Of a stretch of 64,000 bases of DNA, positions 1 through 10,511 are shown one piece after another. The position numbers were made by a program, and so were the translations under genes. The notes below the pieces were generated by a model. It searched no databases. It was not told the origin of the DNA and saw only the letters and a program-made list of their open reading frames with translations. The stretch comes from Cichorium intybus (lineage: Eukaryota; Streptophyta; Magnoliopsida; Asterales; Asteraceae): contig CM042011.1 of the NCBI GenBank assembly GCA_023525715.1, positions 2,605,566 through 2,669,565 on the forward strand, read 5' to 3'. Position 1 is the first letter of the stretch; each line of letters opens with the position of its first letter.

Positions 1-2533
1 GCTTCTTCTGCGATCCTCTCAATCGGCTGATTATTGAAAGAAGGTAATTTAGATTGTTTCTTTTTCCTCCCTCTTAAGCGACTATTGTTGTGTGTGCGTC
101 TCGCTACCTCTCTTTTAGAATCGCAGATTTGTGGACTCTGTATACATTGTGTTGAAATTCAAGAAGAATAACCAATTGTTTTCGCTGTCAAAGCCTAAAC
201 CAAAAATCTATTCCAGTATGTAATGGCGATGGAGGTTATATGGGTTATATATAAAATAGGTAAGTTCCTTCCATGTTTCTCTTCTGCTTACGGAATTTAT
301 GAGTCTGCGTTCAAAATTCTAATTTTGGGTTCTTCAGCAACTTTCAGTAGAAAAACGTTAAAGGAATTGTTTCAATCATATTGATTTCTAATATTCGTAA
401 TATCGTTTTTGCAGGTTTTTTGGTTAATTGAAGGTTTTAAATAAAAAAATTATATTCCCTCTTACAGGCCAATAAGCGGCGACTTTGTTGGTGACTGCGG
501 TTTTAAGCATGGTAGAGTTTAGTTGGAGTTCTGATACTAAACAGGCATTTAAAAGCCTTTTCTTTTTGTAAATAACACAAAAATTGGTTTTACGTATGAT
601 TTGAGTTCAATTTTAGGTTTATCCCTTTGGTTACGGTCAAATCAAACTATCTTGGAGGATATTTGACCACCGGCCTACTACTTAAACCTGACATATACGA
701 GAGTTTTTTCTTCCATTTAATCCTAGAGCACTTCAGCAACAAATGGGACTCTTTGGCATGAGATATAACAATCGAACATGATGAAGTATTTATTGGAAAA
801 TCAAACCAGGTATACACCCTTTCTTCTTTTTCTTAGTTACAATGGACTTGTAGGGTTCTAAATCAAATTCAGTAAATTGGACCTTGATGAATGTCATTAC
901 TAGAAAAATAAGTTTTCTCTATGGTATTTATACATAGCTCAACTTCATGGAGCTAAAAGGCTAGAACATCATGTGAATTCCTCCAGCCGAGTTTGCAACG
1001 GTAAATTCTTCATTCAGTATGTTTCAGGGAAATTTCTTTTGTGTTGTTAATGATACTTGAGCTATATTATATGTACATGCATAGATGGGTATTAGTCTTT
1101 GAGGCATTTAACATGACTATAAACTATAAAGCTTGATAAATAGTAAGACATGAACTTGAAAGCCAAATTTACACTCATATATGGAAATTATTTTTCTGAT
1201 AAGACGAGTTGCTGACTTTTTTTTGGGTAAATCTTCTATCAGAATCTTCAGATATTGTCCTGTTATTCTCATTCTTTCCAATTAGAAATAGATGAGTTTG
1301 CTTCCGGGATTAAAGGCATTCATTTTTTTTGCTCTAGAACCATTAGGAGGAAGAGGATTCATGAAGTCATTAGGGAGAGCATCATCAAGTAATGTGGAAG
1401 TTTGAACAACCAGTATTGTCACTGAAATATTTCAAGAGAGATAAAAATACAATCCCAAGCACCGCCACTCCTTCCCATTTTGAAATTAATCTCACTATAG
1501 ACATGGATTTGAACTGGATGTGTTATCTGATTTATCTGTTGCTCTTCCGTTTAATTCCGATTAAGCTCTGAATTCCCGTTTCATTGATAGGGAAAAATCC
1601 ATTATGGCAGCAATGCATGGCCATTTTATTTTCTTTACAACTTGATATTGCTGACTCACTAGAGGCATATGATCTAAGGAAGTACTGTGAGGCAATTGTG
1701 ATACGTAGTAACCTTGACTATATTATTAATGTGTCCATGTATGTGATTGCAAACAAAATACATATTATTCTATTACTAACTCACTATTCATTGCTTTTAT
1801 GATGGCTCATGTATTTTTATTGGTATCTAACAATTGAAATTGGATGCAGCAACTACACAAAACATATTAGAGGAAGGATTGAGAAGAAAGTATTCTTTCA
1901 TTTCTTATTTATATACTTGGTTTTAGTGTCTATAGTTTAAACACAATAGCTAATTTTTGGTTTTAGTGCATACAGTTGGTCCTACATTAAAGCTGTGTGT
2001 AAGGCCTCACAAACATATGGATGAGCACACAAATTTGGGTAAGTCTATGTTTCTTAAAAAATAGATGATTTTATTTTTTTTCTTTCTCTGTTTTGTGAAT
2101 AAGCTTGGAGAACTTAAAAGATATTTTTAAAAAGAAGTTCTACACTGTAAGTAAGTCAAAGAGTTCTTATTAATGGCTTGAAAATGAAAGATATGTAAGT
2201 AAAAGATATTTGAAACTTTCAAATCCGTGAGTAAAAGATCTCTGGTAAATTTTAGACTTTGCATATGTGATTTTACTTCTTTGGCATGAAAATTGAGTTT
2301 TGGTTATTAGTACCTATCATAAAACCGATGAAAATTGGATTTTTATGAGTAAAATTAGTTGGTGATTTAGAAAATATTATTTTAATGACGAAAATCCGTA
2401 ATGGTATTAGATTGTCTGTTAAATTTTGCAATAAATTTTATTAATATGATCCTATTTTTAAAATAAAATGTGTTTTTTAATATATAAGTTTTTTTTATTT
2501 GTCAACCGTGTAACACACGGGTTTGTAAACTAG
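1..2533 (+). mobile_element. 3' portion of a Helitron (5' end outside window)
   Basis: The right end has the Helitron 3' signature. A short GC-rich hairpin (CCGTGT / ACACGG, 2506-2520) is followed about nine bases later by CTAG at 2530-2533 and a T, as expected for insertion between A and T. The interior has exon/intron-like texture: a pyrimidine-rich leader near position 1 and several tttgcag / gtaag-like splice signals. I could not match any reading frame to a known protein. The only notable ORF, 1584-1802 (72 codons), shows no recognisable domain. The content may be captured host gene pieces, but that is inference. Confidence 0.55.
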
Positions 2534-3265
2534 TACATAATATAAAGCCATATTTTGACTATGTTTGATGAAATCGTTGATTTTATTTGTAATCGATTTT
2601 TAGATTTTTGTTTGCAAATTGCTACCACTTAAGGTTAATGATTATTTGCAATTAGATTTTTCCGCGGGATTACTCATTATGTTTGTCGGTGAGTTTTTAG
2701 TGTTTGGTAATTTTTACATTTTGACTTGATTTTATTATTTGATAGTATTTGTAAAAGCCATTGAGACCAACATATATTTAAAGTCAAAACAAGTAATAAT
2801 TAATTTGCACATGTAAAAATTAATTTCATGAAGACGTAAGAGTTTGATTCGAAGAGGTTGGTGAAGAAGCATAATAAGAGCATCTCTGGTTAATCTACAC
2901 AAGTAAAAATTAGTTTCTTGATTTTTGTTTTAGATCTATGGCATTCATTTGGTGTTGGTAATTTGTAATTTGGCACTGATTTAAAATCTTAGTTAATTGA
3001 AATCATTTTAATACAAATTCCCTTTTGACCTAAACTTTGGCTTTAGAGATTGAAATATGCTTCATCTGAAACCAAGTAAAAAAAAGGGTACACGCAAAAG
3101 TACTCCTTTATGCGTGATCACCAACACTGCCGGTGTTTCCTAAAGTTCCGTCACCACCGCCATTAAAACCAACAATATTGTATGATTAAATAAAATGTTT
3201 CTTTTATCATATAAATTTTTTAATTATCAACCATGTAACACATTACACACGAGTTTGTAACCTAG
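2534..3265 (+). mobile_element. Helitron-like 3' end, degenerate
   Basis: This AT-rich noncoding stretch ends in a sequence close to the other Helitron 3' ends of the window: a degenerate hairpin from about 3232, then gagtttgtaac and CTAG at 3262-3265. The hairpin looks altered by a short internal duplication. I see no 5' TC terminus, so this is probably a truncated or nested relative of its neighbours. No gene is visible. Confidence 0.4.
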
Positions 3266-5397
3266 TCTATACTAATAAAGTAAACCTTGGAATGCCACAT
3301 GCATCTTTTTAAACCCTTACTTTGCCACATGTCACCCTTATATGCATTGTTAGTCTTTTTTCCCGCTAAAAATTATAAGAATCCGATTTTATGTGATCTT
3401 CCTATAACAGATACCGTAAATGATGCAAACTTATCAAATTGGATACAAATTCAACTTTTAAAATTCCAATTTCATTGCCTCTGTCCCTTATTAATAAGTG
3501 TGAGCTTCCTTTCCAAGAAACTTAGTATTCTGTAAGTACCAGATATATTTGAAGGACCATTTTTGTCAAATTTATTTTCGTTGAAAATCTGGATTTTTGG
3601 AGGGCCATTCTTGGCTGGTATGAACAGATCAAACATTAGATACGATTTTTGTCACAACTATCTACCTGAATTGTTTTCTGGAAAAGTCAGAATGCATGGT
3701 TTTTTTTTTTTTTAGTTTATTCTATACATATAATATGATTCTTATTATTGTTTTAATAATATTTTTTAGTAATATATGGACGTATACCATCTTTGAAAAG
3801 TTTCTTTATTCTTAACACACCATATTTGACAATTATCTAATGTTAATTTGATTTCCACTTGAAAAATAAGGAGGATGGATTTATCGATACAATACCACAA
3901 TAATGTTTGCACTGCCATCAAGGAGCATGATGTTTATATTAAATCTATAGGAGGAAGGTTTTGGGGTTTATATTATTTGTATAGCAGTATGGGTTATATA
4001 TTCAAGACAATGTTTGTCAAAACAGTAAAAACAAAAAGGCCCCATATTTCTTTCTATGTCTTTTTTGCTGATTCCATATAAAAGTTCAAAAATAAAGGGA
4101 AATAGATTGAGTAATTTTGTTAATTGATGCGGTTTCCAACCAAAGAAAGCTAGGAAGTACATCTCCCCCTATCGTATTTATGTATATTTGTTTGCATAAA
4201 TGCGACCCCAGAAGTTAGTGTCTTGTTTTCCTTCTTTCATTGTTGAATATTTAAATTAAATGACATTAAGTTATAAGTTTAAATAAAATTTTGAGAAATT
4301 ATGAAAAAGCATGTTGAATTTTTGAATGACATTTAGTTACGAGTTAATTTTTTTTTTTTTTTTTTGAGAATTTATGAAAAGGGTAAATAGCTGTGTTGCA
4401 AAAGTCGCTAGGCTGACCTAGGTTGGTCGATTAGTAAGAAGCGAGTACGCCGCGTAGGCAGGGAGTATTTGGAGACTTCCCAGATTAGGTAAATACGTAC
4501 ACAAAATAAATGCTTCAATTTTAATTTTTATCTTATTAATGCATTGTGCTTTGGACAATTGGATGCTAATCTTAACACAAAATAAATGCTTTTTTTAAAA
4601 GTATCGGTTACTATAAAGATTTTCTTTACTTAATTTGTTTATTATAATGTGGAGTAAGGAATTGTATAAATGTTTATTGAATTTTCAAATATGTTAGCAT
4701 TAATATGTCTCTTGATAGGAATTGTTTAATTATTTAGTAGGTTGTTGTTGCTTTTATTTCTAAATTACAAAATTAGGGTGCTATTATTTTCATTTTCCAT
4801 TTGAAATATTCATTGTGTAATTCTGCTACATTAGGTAGGAAAAGAAATGACAGTGGGCCAACTTGGAACAATATCATAAAACAAATGAAAATGTTAATAT
4901 AGTAATTGTGTGGATTGAATTTTGTTAATTATTTTTTTAGTTAGTTATACATTAAGTAACTAAATATATACATCCAACAAATACAGTTATCTTCTGGTAG
5001 TATTTGTAACTAGATTGAAAGTTGGTTGCTATAATATTTGGATTTTGAAAGTAGGTTGTTAAAATAGATGGAATGGAAATGGCAAACAAAAGAAGGCAGT
5101 ATAAACCAAAATCTTAAAATAAAGATGGAAATTTGGAGACCCAAAGTTGATTGCTATTTCTTTGACAAGAGAGCTTAATATTGTTCTTATTATGTCCTTA
5201 TTATGCTAGATTTAGTTGTTCATGTATAATTTTCATGTCTTCTGTTTTGTAACTCTTTATTCTTAGGCCAACTTCCTCCTTGACCCGACTTCTTTTATTA
5301 ATAAATTATGTTGTTAAAAAATTGAAACAATTATTATTTTGCTTTAATAGTAAACCGTGTAACACACGAGTTTGTAACACACGAGTTTGTAACCTAG
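3266..5397 (+). mobile_element. Non-autonomous Helitron, head-to-tail with the preceding end
   Basis: It begins TCTATACTAATAAAG, a typical plant Helitron 5' terminus, directly after the CTAG of the preceding Helitron end. It finishes with a hairpin-bearing 3' end and CTAG at 5394-5397. The 3' end holds a partial second copy of cacacgagtttgtaac, an internal duplication of about 17 bp. Its last ~900 bp (from about 4480) recur at 42635-43566, again followed by the same host sequence. No RepHel gene or other coding region is present. ORFs at 3287-3535 and 3875-4081 have no recognisable features. Confidence 0.55.
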
Positions 5398-5585
5398 TAA
5401 TATAAATAAATTAAACGAAATTAAAAAATTAATTAATCTAAATTAAAAAAGAAAAACAGTTCATTAAGAGCATTAATGATATATTTAATATGTCATCAAT
5501 TTTGTAACTTCAAGAAAAGTGCATTGACCAATTTTATTTTATCTCGTCTTTTTCTTCTTTGTCAACTTGCAAATTTTTCTATTTG

Positions 5586-5587
<2 letters not shown>

Positions 5588-5676
<89 letters not shown>
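5588..5676 (+). repeat. (GA)n microsatellite
   Basis: Nearly pure GA dinucleotide tract with two late interruptions (gatagagatag). It always occurs at the same place in family-T copies, after the motif tttgtgga, and gives spurious Arg-Glu reading frames. Its duplicate lies at 7378-7457. Confidence 0.97.
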
Positions 5677-5679
<3 letters not shown>

Positions 5680-6801
5680 GGCCGGTGGTCAAACCCCACA
5701 TTCCGACATTACAACATCACTAAAATGATATTCACAGAATCAATTGTCTATACGTATGTATGTATATATGCATGTATGTATGTTCAGATGTATAAACATG
5801 TACTATGGATCATCTTCAGGTCCGGGCAGGCATTGCCCCACACTCTACAAGGGGCCCTCCTTGTCCAGTTCGCTTACTGGCAATAGGATCGCCACGATAT
5901 ACTTTGTCCCTTGGTTCCCGAAATCAAACCAGTATATACAAACGTGTACATTGCACCTCCTAAGCTCGCAATCTCGAAAAGATTACGTTGTAGGTATCAT
6001 CACTTAATCTCTTTTGGTCATATGTATCAAAATTTCAGAATTTTTTTCCAAATTGGTTATAATTGTTTTAACAAGATAAAGATAAACCGACATAAATATA
6101 AACCGACAGAGTCTGGTTACTGTTTTAAGAAAAATTTTGATCGTTGAAAAATTTCGAACGTTGCAATATACTTGAATTAGTAAACATATATTTTTTTCAT
6201 TTCAACTCGAATTGGTTTTTAAATTGATTAGTTCGGTATCTTTAACATGATAAGTTGGTTTATAAATTTAGGTATGTCTTAATCTTGTGAAGATCGTTTT
6301 GGAAGAATCACGATTAAGTGTACGAATCCGGAGCCTAATTTTAAAGCAATGTTTTAGTCTCTTCAATCGGATAAGTTCATTTATAACTTTAATCATGTTT
6401 TAATCTTGGGTTGATCATTTTGGAAGTATCATTATTAAATCACTTTTGGGCTCCCCAATCTAAGCAAAATTTTCAAATCAAAGCTTTGTAGATCGATTTT
6501 AACCGGTTTTTTATAAGATAAGTTTAACCCGTGTTTTACCGACGTAGTTCAGATCCTATTTTTATATACACATATTTTAATCTTAAGACAATCTTCTTGA
6601 AGGTATCATCATTAAATCACTTTCCGGGTCACCTATCTCATTAAAATTTCGAATAGTTATCTAATGTGTAAAATTTTAAAAGCTGAACAATACTTTTAAA
6701 GAATATTGCAACGAATATTTACCATTAAAAACATTCTATCAGAATAAAATATTAGAATGATACCTTTTTTATTATTTTAAATTAATAAACTGACAAAAAA
6801 G

Positions 6802-6802
<1 letters not shown>

Positions 6803-6864
<62 letters not shown>
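6803..6864 (+). repeat. (TA)n microsatellite next to Helitron 5' end (copy A)
   Basis: Perfect TA tract directly followed by TC at 6865, the duplicated first bases of the Helitron whose full copy begins at 8642. Confidence 0.95.
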
Positions 6865-6867
<3 letters not shown>

Positions 6868-7376
6868 TAATAAATAAGTAACTCACATGCCACTTGTCAT
6901 CTTCTCATACATTTTGCCACATGGCATTTTTTCAGAATATTGAATTTCTAAAAAAATTCCGTTACAAATCCGTGAATTTGAGGATTCATTGAAAATTTGA
7001 ATAATGTTCCCTTATTTCTCTCCTCAAGCGTTACCACCACTATTATAACGCCATTCTCTCATCTCTCTCTCGTACAACTTCCTCCTTGACCCGACTTCTT
7101 TTATTAATAAATTATGTTGTTAAAAAATTGAAACAATTATTATTTTGCTTTAATAGTAAACCGTGTAACACACGAGTTTGTAACCTAGTAATATAAATAA
7201 ATTAAACGAAATTAAAAAATTAATTAATCTAAATTAAAAAAGAAAAACAGTTCATTAAGAGCATTAATGATATATTTAATATGTCATCAATTTTGTAACT
7301 TCAAGAAAAGTGCATTGACCAATTTTATTTTATCTCGTCTTTTTCTTCTTTGTCAACTTGCAAATTTTTCTATTTG

Positions 7377-7377
<1 letters not shown>

Positions 7378-7457
<80 letters not shown>
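7378..7457 (+). repeat. (GA)n microsatellite, duplicate copy
   Basis: Pure GA tract in copy B of the 1.8-kb duplication, slightly shorter than its partner at 5588-5676. Confidence 0.97.
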
Positions 7458-7458
<1 letters not shown>

Positions 7459-8578
7459 CCGGTGGTCAAACCCCACATTCCGACATTACAACATCACTAA
7501 AATGATATTCACAGAATCAATTGTCTATACGTATGTATGTATATATGCATGTATGTATGTTCAGATGTATAAACATGTACTATGGATCATCTTCAGGTCA
7601 GGGCAGGCATTGCCCCACACTCTACAAGGGGCCCTCCTTGTCCAGTTCGCTTACTGGCAATAGGATCGCCACGATATACTTTGTCCCTTGGTTCCCGAAA
7701 TCAAACCAGTATATACAAATGTGTACATTGCACCTCCTAAGCTCGCAATCTCGAAAAGATTACGTTGTAGGTATCATCACTTAATCTCTTTTGGTCATAT
7801 GTATCAAAATTTCAGAATTTTTTTCCAAATTGGTTATAATTGTTTTAACAAGATAAAGATAAACCGACATAAATATAAACCGACAGAGTCTGGTTACTGT
7901 TTTAAGAAAAATTTTGATCGTTGAAAAATTTCGAACGTTGCAATATACTTGAATTAGTAAACATATATTTTTTTCATTTCAACTCGAATTGGTTTTTAAA
8001 TTGATTAGTTCGGTATCTTTAACATGATAAGCTGGTTTATAAATTTAGGTATGTCTTAATCTTGTGAAGATCTTTTTGGAAGAATCACGATTAAGTGTAC
8101 GAATCCGGAGCCTAATTTTAAAGCAATGTTTTAGTCTCTTCAATCGGATAAGTTCATTTATAACTTTAATCATGTTTTAATCTTGGGTTGATCATTTTGG
8201 AAGTATCATTATTAAATCACTTTTGGGCTCCCCAATCTAAGCAAAATTTTCAAATCAAAGCTTTGTAGATCGATTTTAACCGGTTTTTTATAAGATAAGT
8301 TTAACCCGTGTTTTACCGACGTAGTTCAGATCCTATTTTTATATACACATATTTTAATCTTAAGACAATCTTCTTGAAGGTATCATCATTAAATCACTTT
8401 CCGGGTCATCTATCTCATTAAAATTTCGAATAGTTATCTAATGTGTAAAATTTTAAAAGCTGAACAATACTTTTAAAGAATATTGCAACGAATATTTACC
8501 ATTAAAAACATTCTATCAGAATAAAATATTAGAATGATACCTTTTTTATTATTTTAAATTAATAAACTGACAAAAAAG

Positions 8579-8580
<2 letters not shown>

Positions 8581-8641
<61 letters not shown>
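8581..8641 (+). repeat. (TA)n microsatellite, left flank of a Helitron
   Basis: Perfect TA tract ending in A immediately before the Helitron 5' TC. The tract resumes after the Helitron's 3' CTAG at 13244, so the element lies inside one original (TA)n. Confidence 0.95.
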
Positions 8642-8644
<3 letters not shown>

Positions 8645-9150
8645 TAATAAATAAGTAACTCACATGCCACTTGTCATCTTCTCATACATTTTGCCACATG
8701 ACATTTTTTCAGAATATTGAATTTCTAAAAAAATTCCGTTACAAATCCGTGAATTTGAGGATTCATTGAAAATTTGAATAATGTTCCCTTATTTCTCTCC
8801 TCAAGCGTTACCACCACTATTATAACGCCATTCTCTCATCTCTCTCTCGTATATCTGTCTCTCACACACACAATGAAATGAAGAACTCGAAATTGCTCTG
8901 ATGTTCAAGTTTTCTCTCGAATTGTAACACAACGAGCGGAAGGGAGCCGCGCGTTGCTGCGGTTAAGGAAGTCAACAAATTAAAACTACAGGGGTCAAAA
9001 CTGTAATAATGTTAAACTGGCAAACAAAACTATAGGGACCAAAATTGTAATTAATAAAAATTAAAACTATAGGGACTAAAACTATAATTATACAAAGTAA
9101 AACTACAGGGGTAAAAATTATAATAAACTAAAATGGTAAAACTACAAGGA
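8642..9150 (+). repeat. Helitron 5'-end tandem duplication, unit 1
   Basis: Unit 1 starts with the Helitron 5' TC and ends at aaactacaagga. It contains the motif TATAGGGACCAAAATTGTAA and relatives several times. Unit 2 begins with the same TC terminus at 9151. Confidence 0.9.
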
Positions 9151-9656
9151 TCATAATAAATAAGTAACTCACATGCCACTTGTCATCTTCTCATACATTT
9201 TGCCACATGACATTTTTTCAGAATATTGAATTTCTAAAAAAATTCCGTTACAAATCCGTGAATTTGAGGATTCATTGAAAATTTGAATAATGTTCCCTTA
9301 TTTCTCTCCTAAGCGTTACCACCACTATTATAACGCCATTCTCTCATCTCTCTCTCGTATATCTGTCTCTCACACACACAATGAAATGAAGAACTCGAAA
9401 TTGCTCTGATGTTCAAGTTTTCTCTCGAATTGTAACACAACGAGCGGAAGGGAGCCGCGCGTTGCTGCGGTTAAGGAAGTCAACAAATTAAAACTACAGG
9501 GGTCAAAACTGTAATAATGTTAAACTGGCAAACAAAACTATAGGGACCAAAATTGTAATTAATAAAAATTAAAACTATAGGGACTAAAACTATAATTATA
9601 CAAAGTAAAATTACAGGGGTAAAAATTATAATAAACTAAAATGGTAAAACTACAAG
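9151..9656 (+). repeat. Helitron 5'-end tandem duplication, unit 2
   Basis: This is a near-identical copy of 8642-9150, with a one-base deletion in the ctcctaagcg motif and few substitutions. It starts with TC after an A, so it offers an alternative 5' terminus for the same Helitron. Confidence 0.9.
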
Positions 9657-10059
9657 AGTAAAAATTGTAATAAACTAAAGTGGTACTGTTTATTTAAGGC
9701 AACAATTGTATATATATATATAATATATAATATTTCGATTTGGTCCTCTGATTCCCAATCTCTCCTTATCCTCCACCCCCGCCTCACTCTCCTTGCCGCC
9801 ACTCTCCGCCCTATCTCACACGTCCACCTCCAATTCCCCATTTTCTCTCCCACTCGAAGCTACCTCCTGTTCTATTCGGTCTCTTCGCTGCCGCATCAGG
9901 CCGTCGATTACACACAAAAATTTTGACGTTAACCACCACTACCTGTTCAATTCCTTTCATCGCACCTATGCTTTTCTATCTTCGCCACTGTCGTTGTCTC
10001 TAACTGCTCACCATCAACGGAAAACCCTTAAAGAAACCCTTGAGATCGAAGCTTCATAG

Positions 10060-10511
10060 ATGGGCGTCGATTTCTGCAAGTCTGCACCAGGTTACTTCTC
10101 ATTCACATTCTTTAATTCATTGTCCTATCATCCTAATTCCAAATTTGTTTGTGGGTTTTTAACAAAAATGGTATCCGTTCTTGACTCAAAACCCTTGCTT
10201 TTTAACTCCTTTCCACTTGTCAGTTCTCACTATAACACTCAACAACTAGGGAAAATCTGACGACAACTAAGCACCTCCGTCATGCAGAGTCAATGAAGAC
10301 TCTGTCGTCGGGTGCTGGCAAGATACCAGAGCTCATGTAAAAGCACTTGAGAACATTGTCTGTGATTTCATTATTACATTAATCTATCCTTTCTGAACAG
10401 CTTGCAAATTTTTTGAAACATAATGGTGTTAAAAGGGGTGATATTGTAATTATCTACATACCCATGCTCATGGAAATGCCAACATGTGCTCGCATTGGTG
10501 CAGTCCACTCG
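10060..10511 (+). pseudogene. ACS: Captured 5' fragment of acetyl-CoA synthetase (AMP-forming)
   Basis: Three pieces of one plant gene lie in order. (1) A pyrimidine-rich leader (about 9740-10059) is followed by ATG at 10060 and MGVDFCKSAP, then a gt-type donor at about 10091. (2) After an acceptor near 10249 comes an exon reading HLRHAESMKTLSSGAGKIPE, matching the N-terminal region of plant acetyl-CoA synthetase; a stop follows at 10337. (3) After AG at 10400, the exon 10401-10511 (37 codons, donor gtaag) contains GVKRGDIVIIYIPMLMEMP and CARIGAVHS, the conserved block of the ANL-family enzyme. That exon lacks about four residues usually found between MEMP and CARIG. The intact enzyme makes acetyl-CoA from acetate and ATP; nothing here could encode it. 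The introns show capture of genomic DNA, not a processed copy. Confidence 0.85.

Larger units (their letters stand above)
5270..7076 (+). repeat. Copy A of a 1.8-kb direct tandem duplication
   Basis: Copy A runs from acttcctccttgac at 5271 to the junction at about 7076, where the same motif starts again. It contains the 3' end of the upstream Helitron, the family-T flank, a (GA)n tract, a short ATGTATGT-rich stretch, 1 kb of family-T sequence, a (TA)n tract and the first ~210 bp of the next Helitron. Copies A and B differ by only a handful of substitutions, one ~17-bp length change and microsatellite lengths. The duplication is therefore recent and younger than both Helitron insertions. Confidence 0.85.
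7077..8875 (+). repeat. Copy B of the 1.8-kb tandem duplication
   Basis: This is the second copy of the preceding segment. It carries the same (GA)n, family-T and (TA)n parts and continues past the breakpoint into the full Helitron that starts at 8642. The breakpoint shows only a short shared caactt motif, pointing to end joining or template switching rather than recombination between long repeats. Apparent ORFs in both copies are translations of noncoding repeat. Confidence 0.85.

Noticed and set aside
5476..5670. Arg-Glu-repeat ORFs across (GA)n tracts here and at 7267, 13869, 44034, 48396 and 56615
   Set aside because: The reading frames are translations of GA microsatellites plus family-T sequence; length and frame vary with repeat number.
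5744..6147. Conserved 87- and 78-codon ORFs present in both 1.8-kb copies and in part elsewhere
   Set aside because: Conservation reflects recent DNA duplication; other family-T copies break these frames.
9793..10059. 88-codon ORF upstream of the ACS start
   Set aside because: It lies in the pyrimidine-rich leader that precedes the ACS start codon, and its composition is that of a leader.
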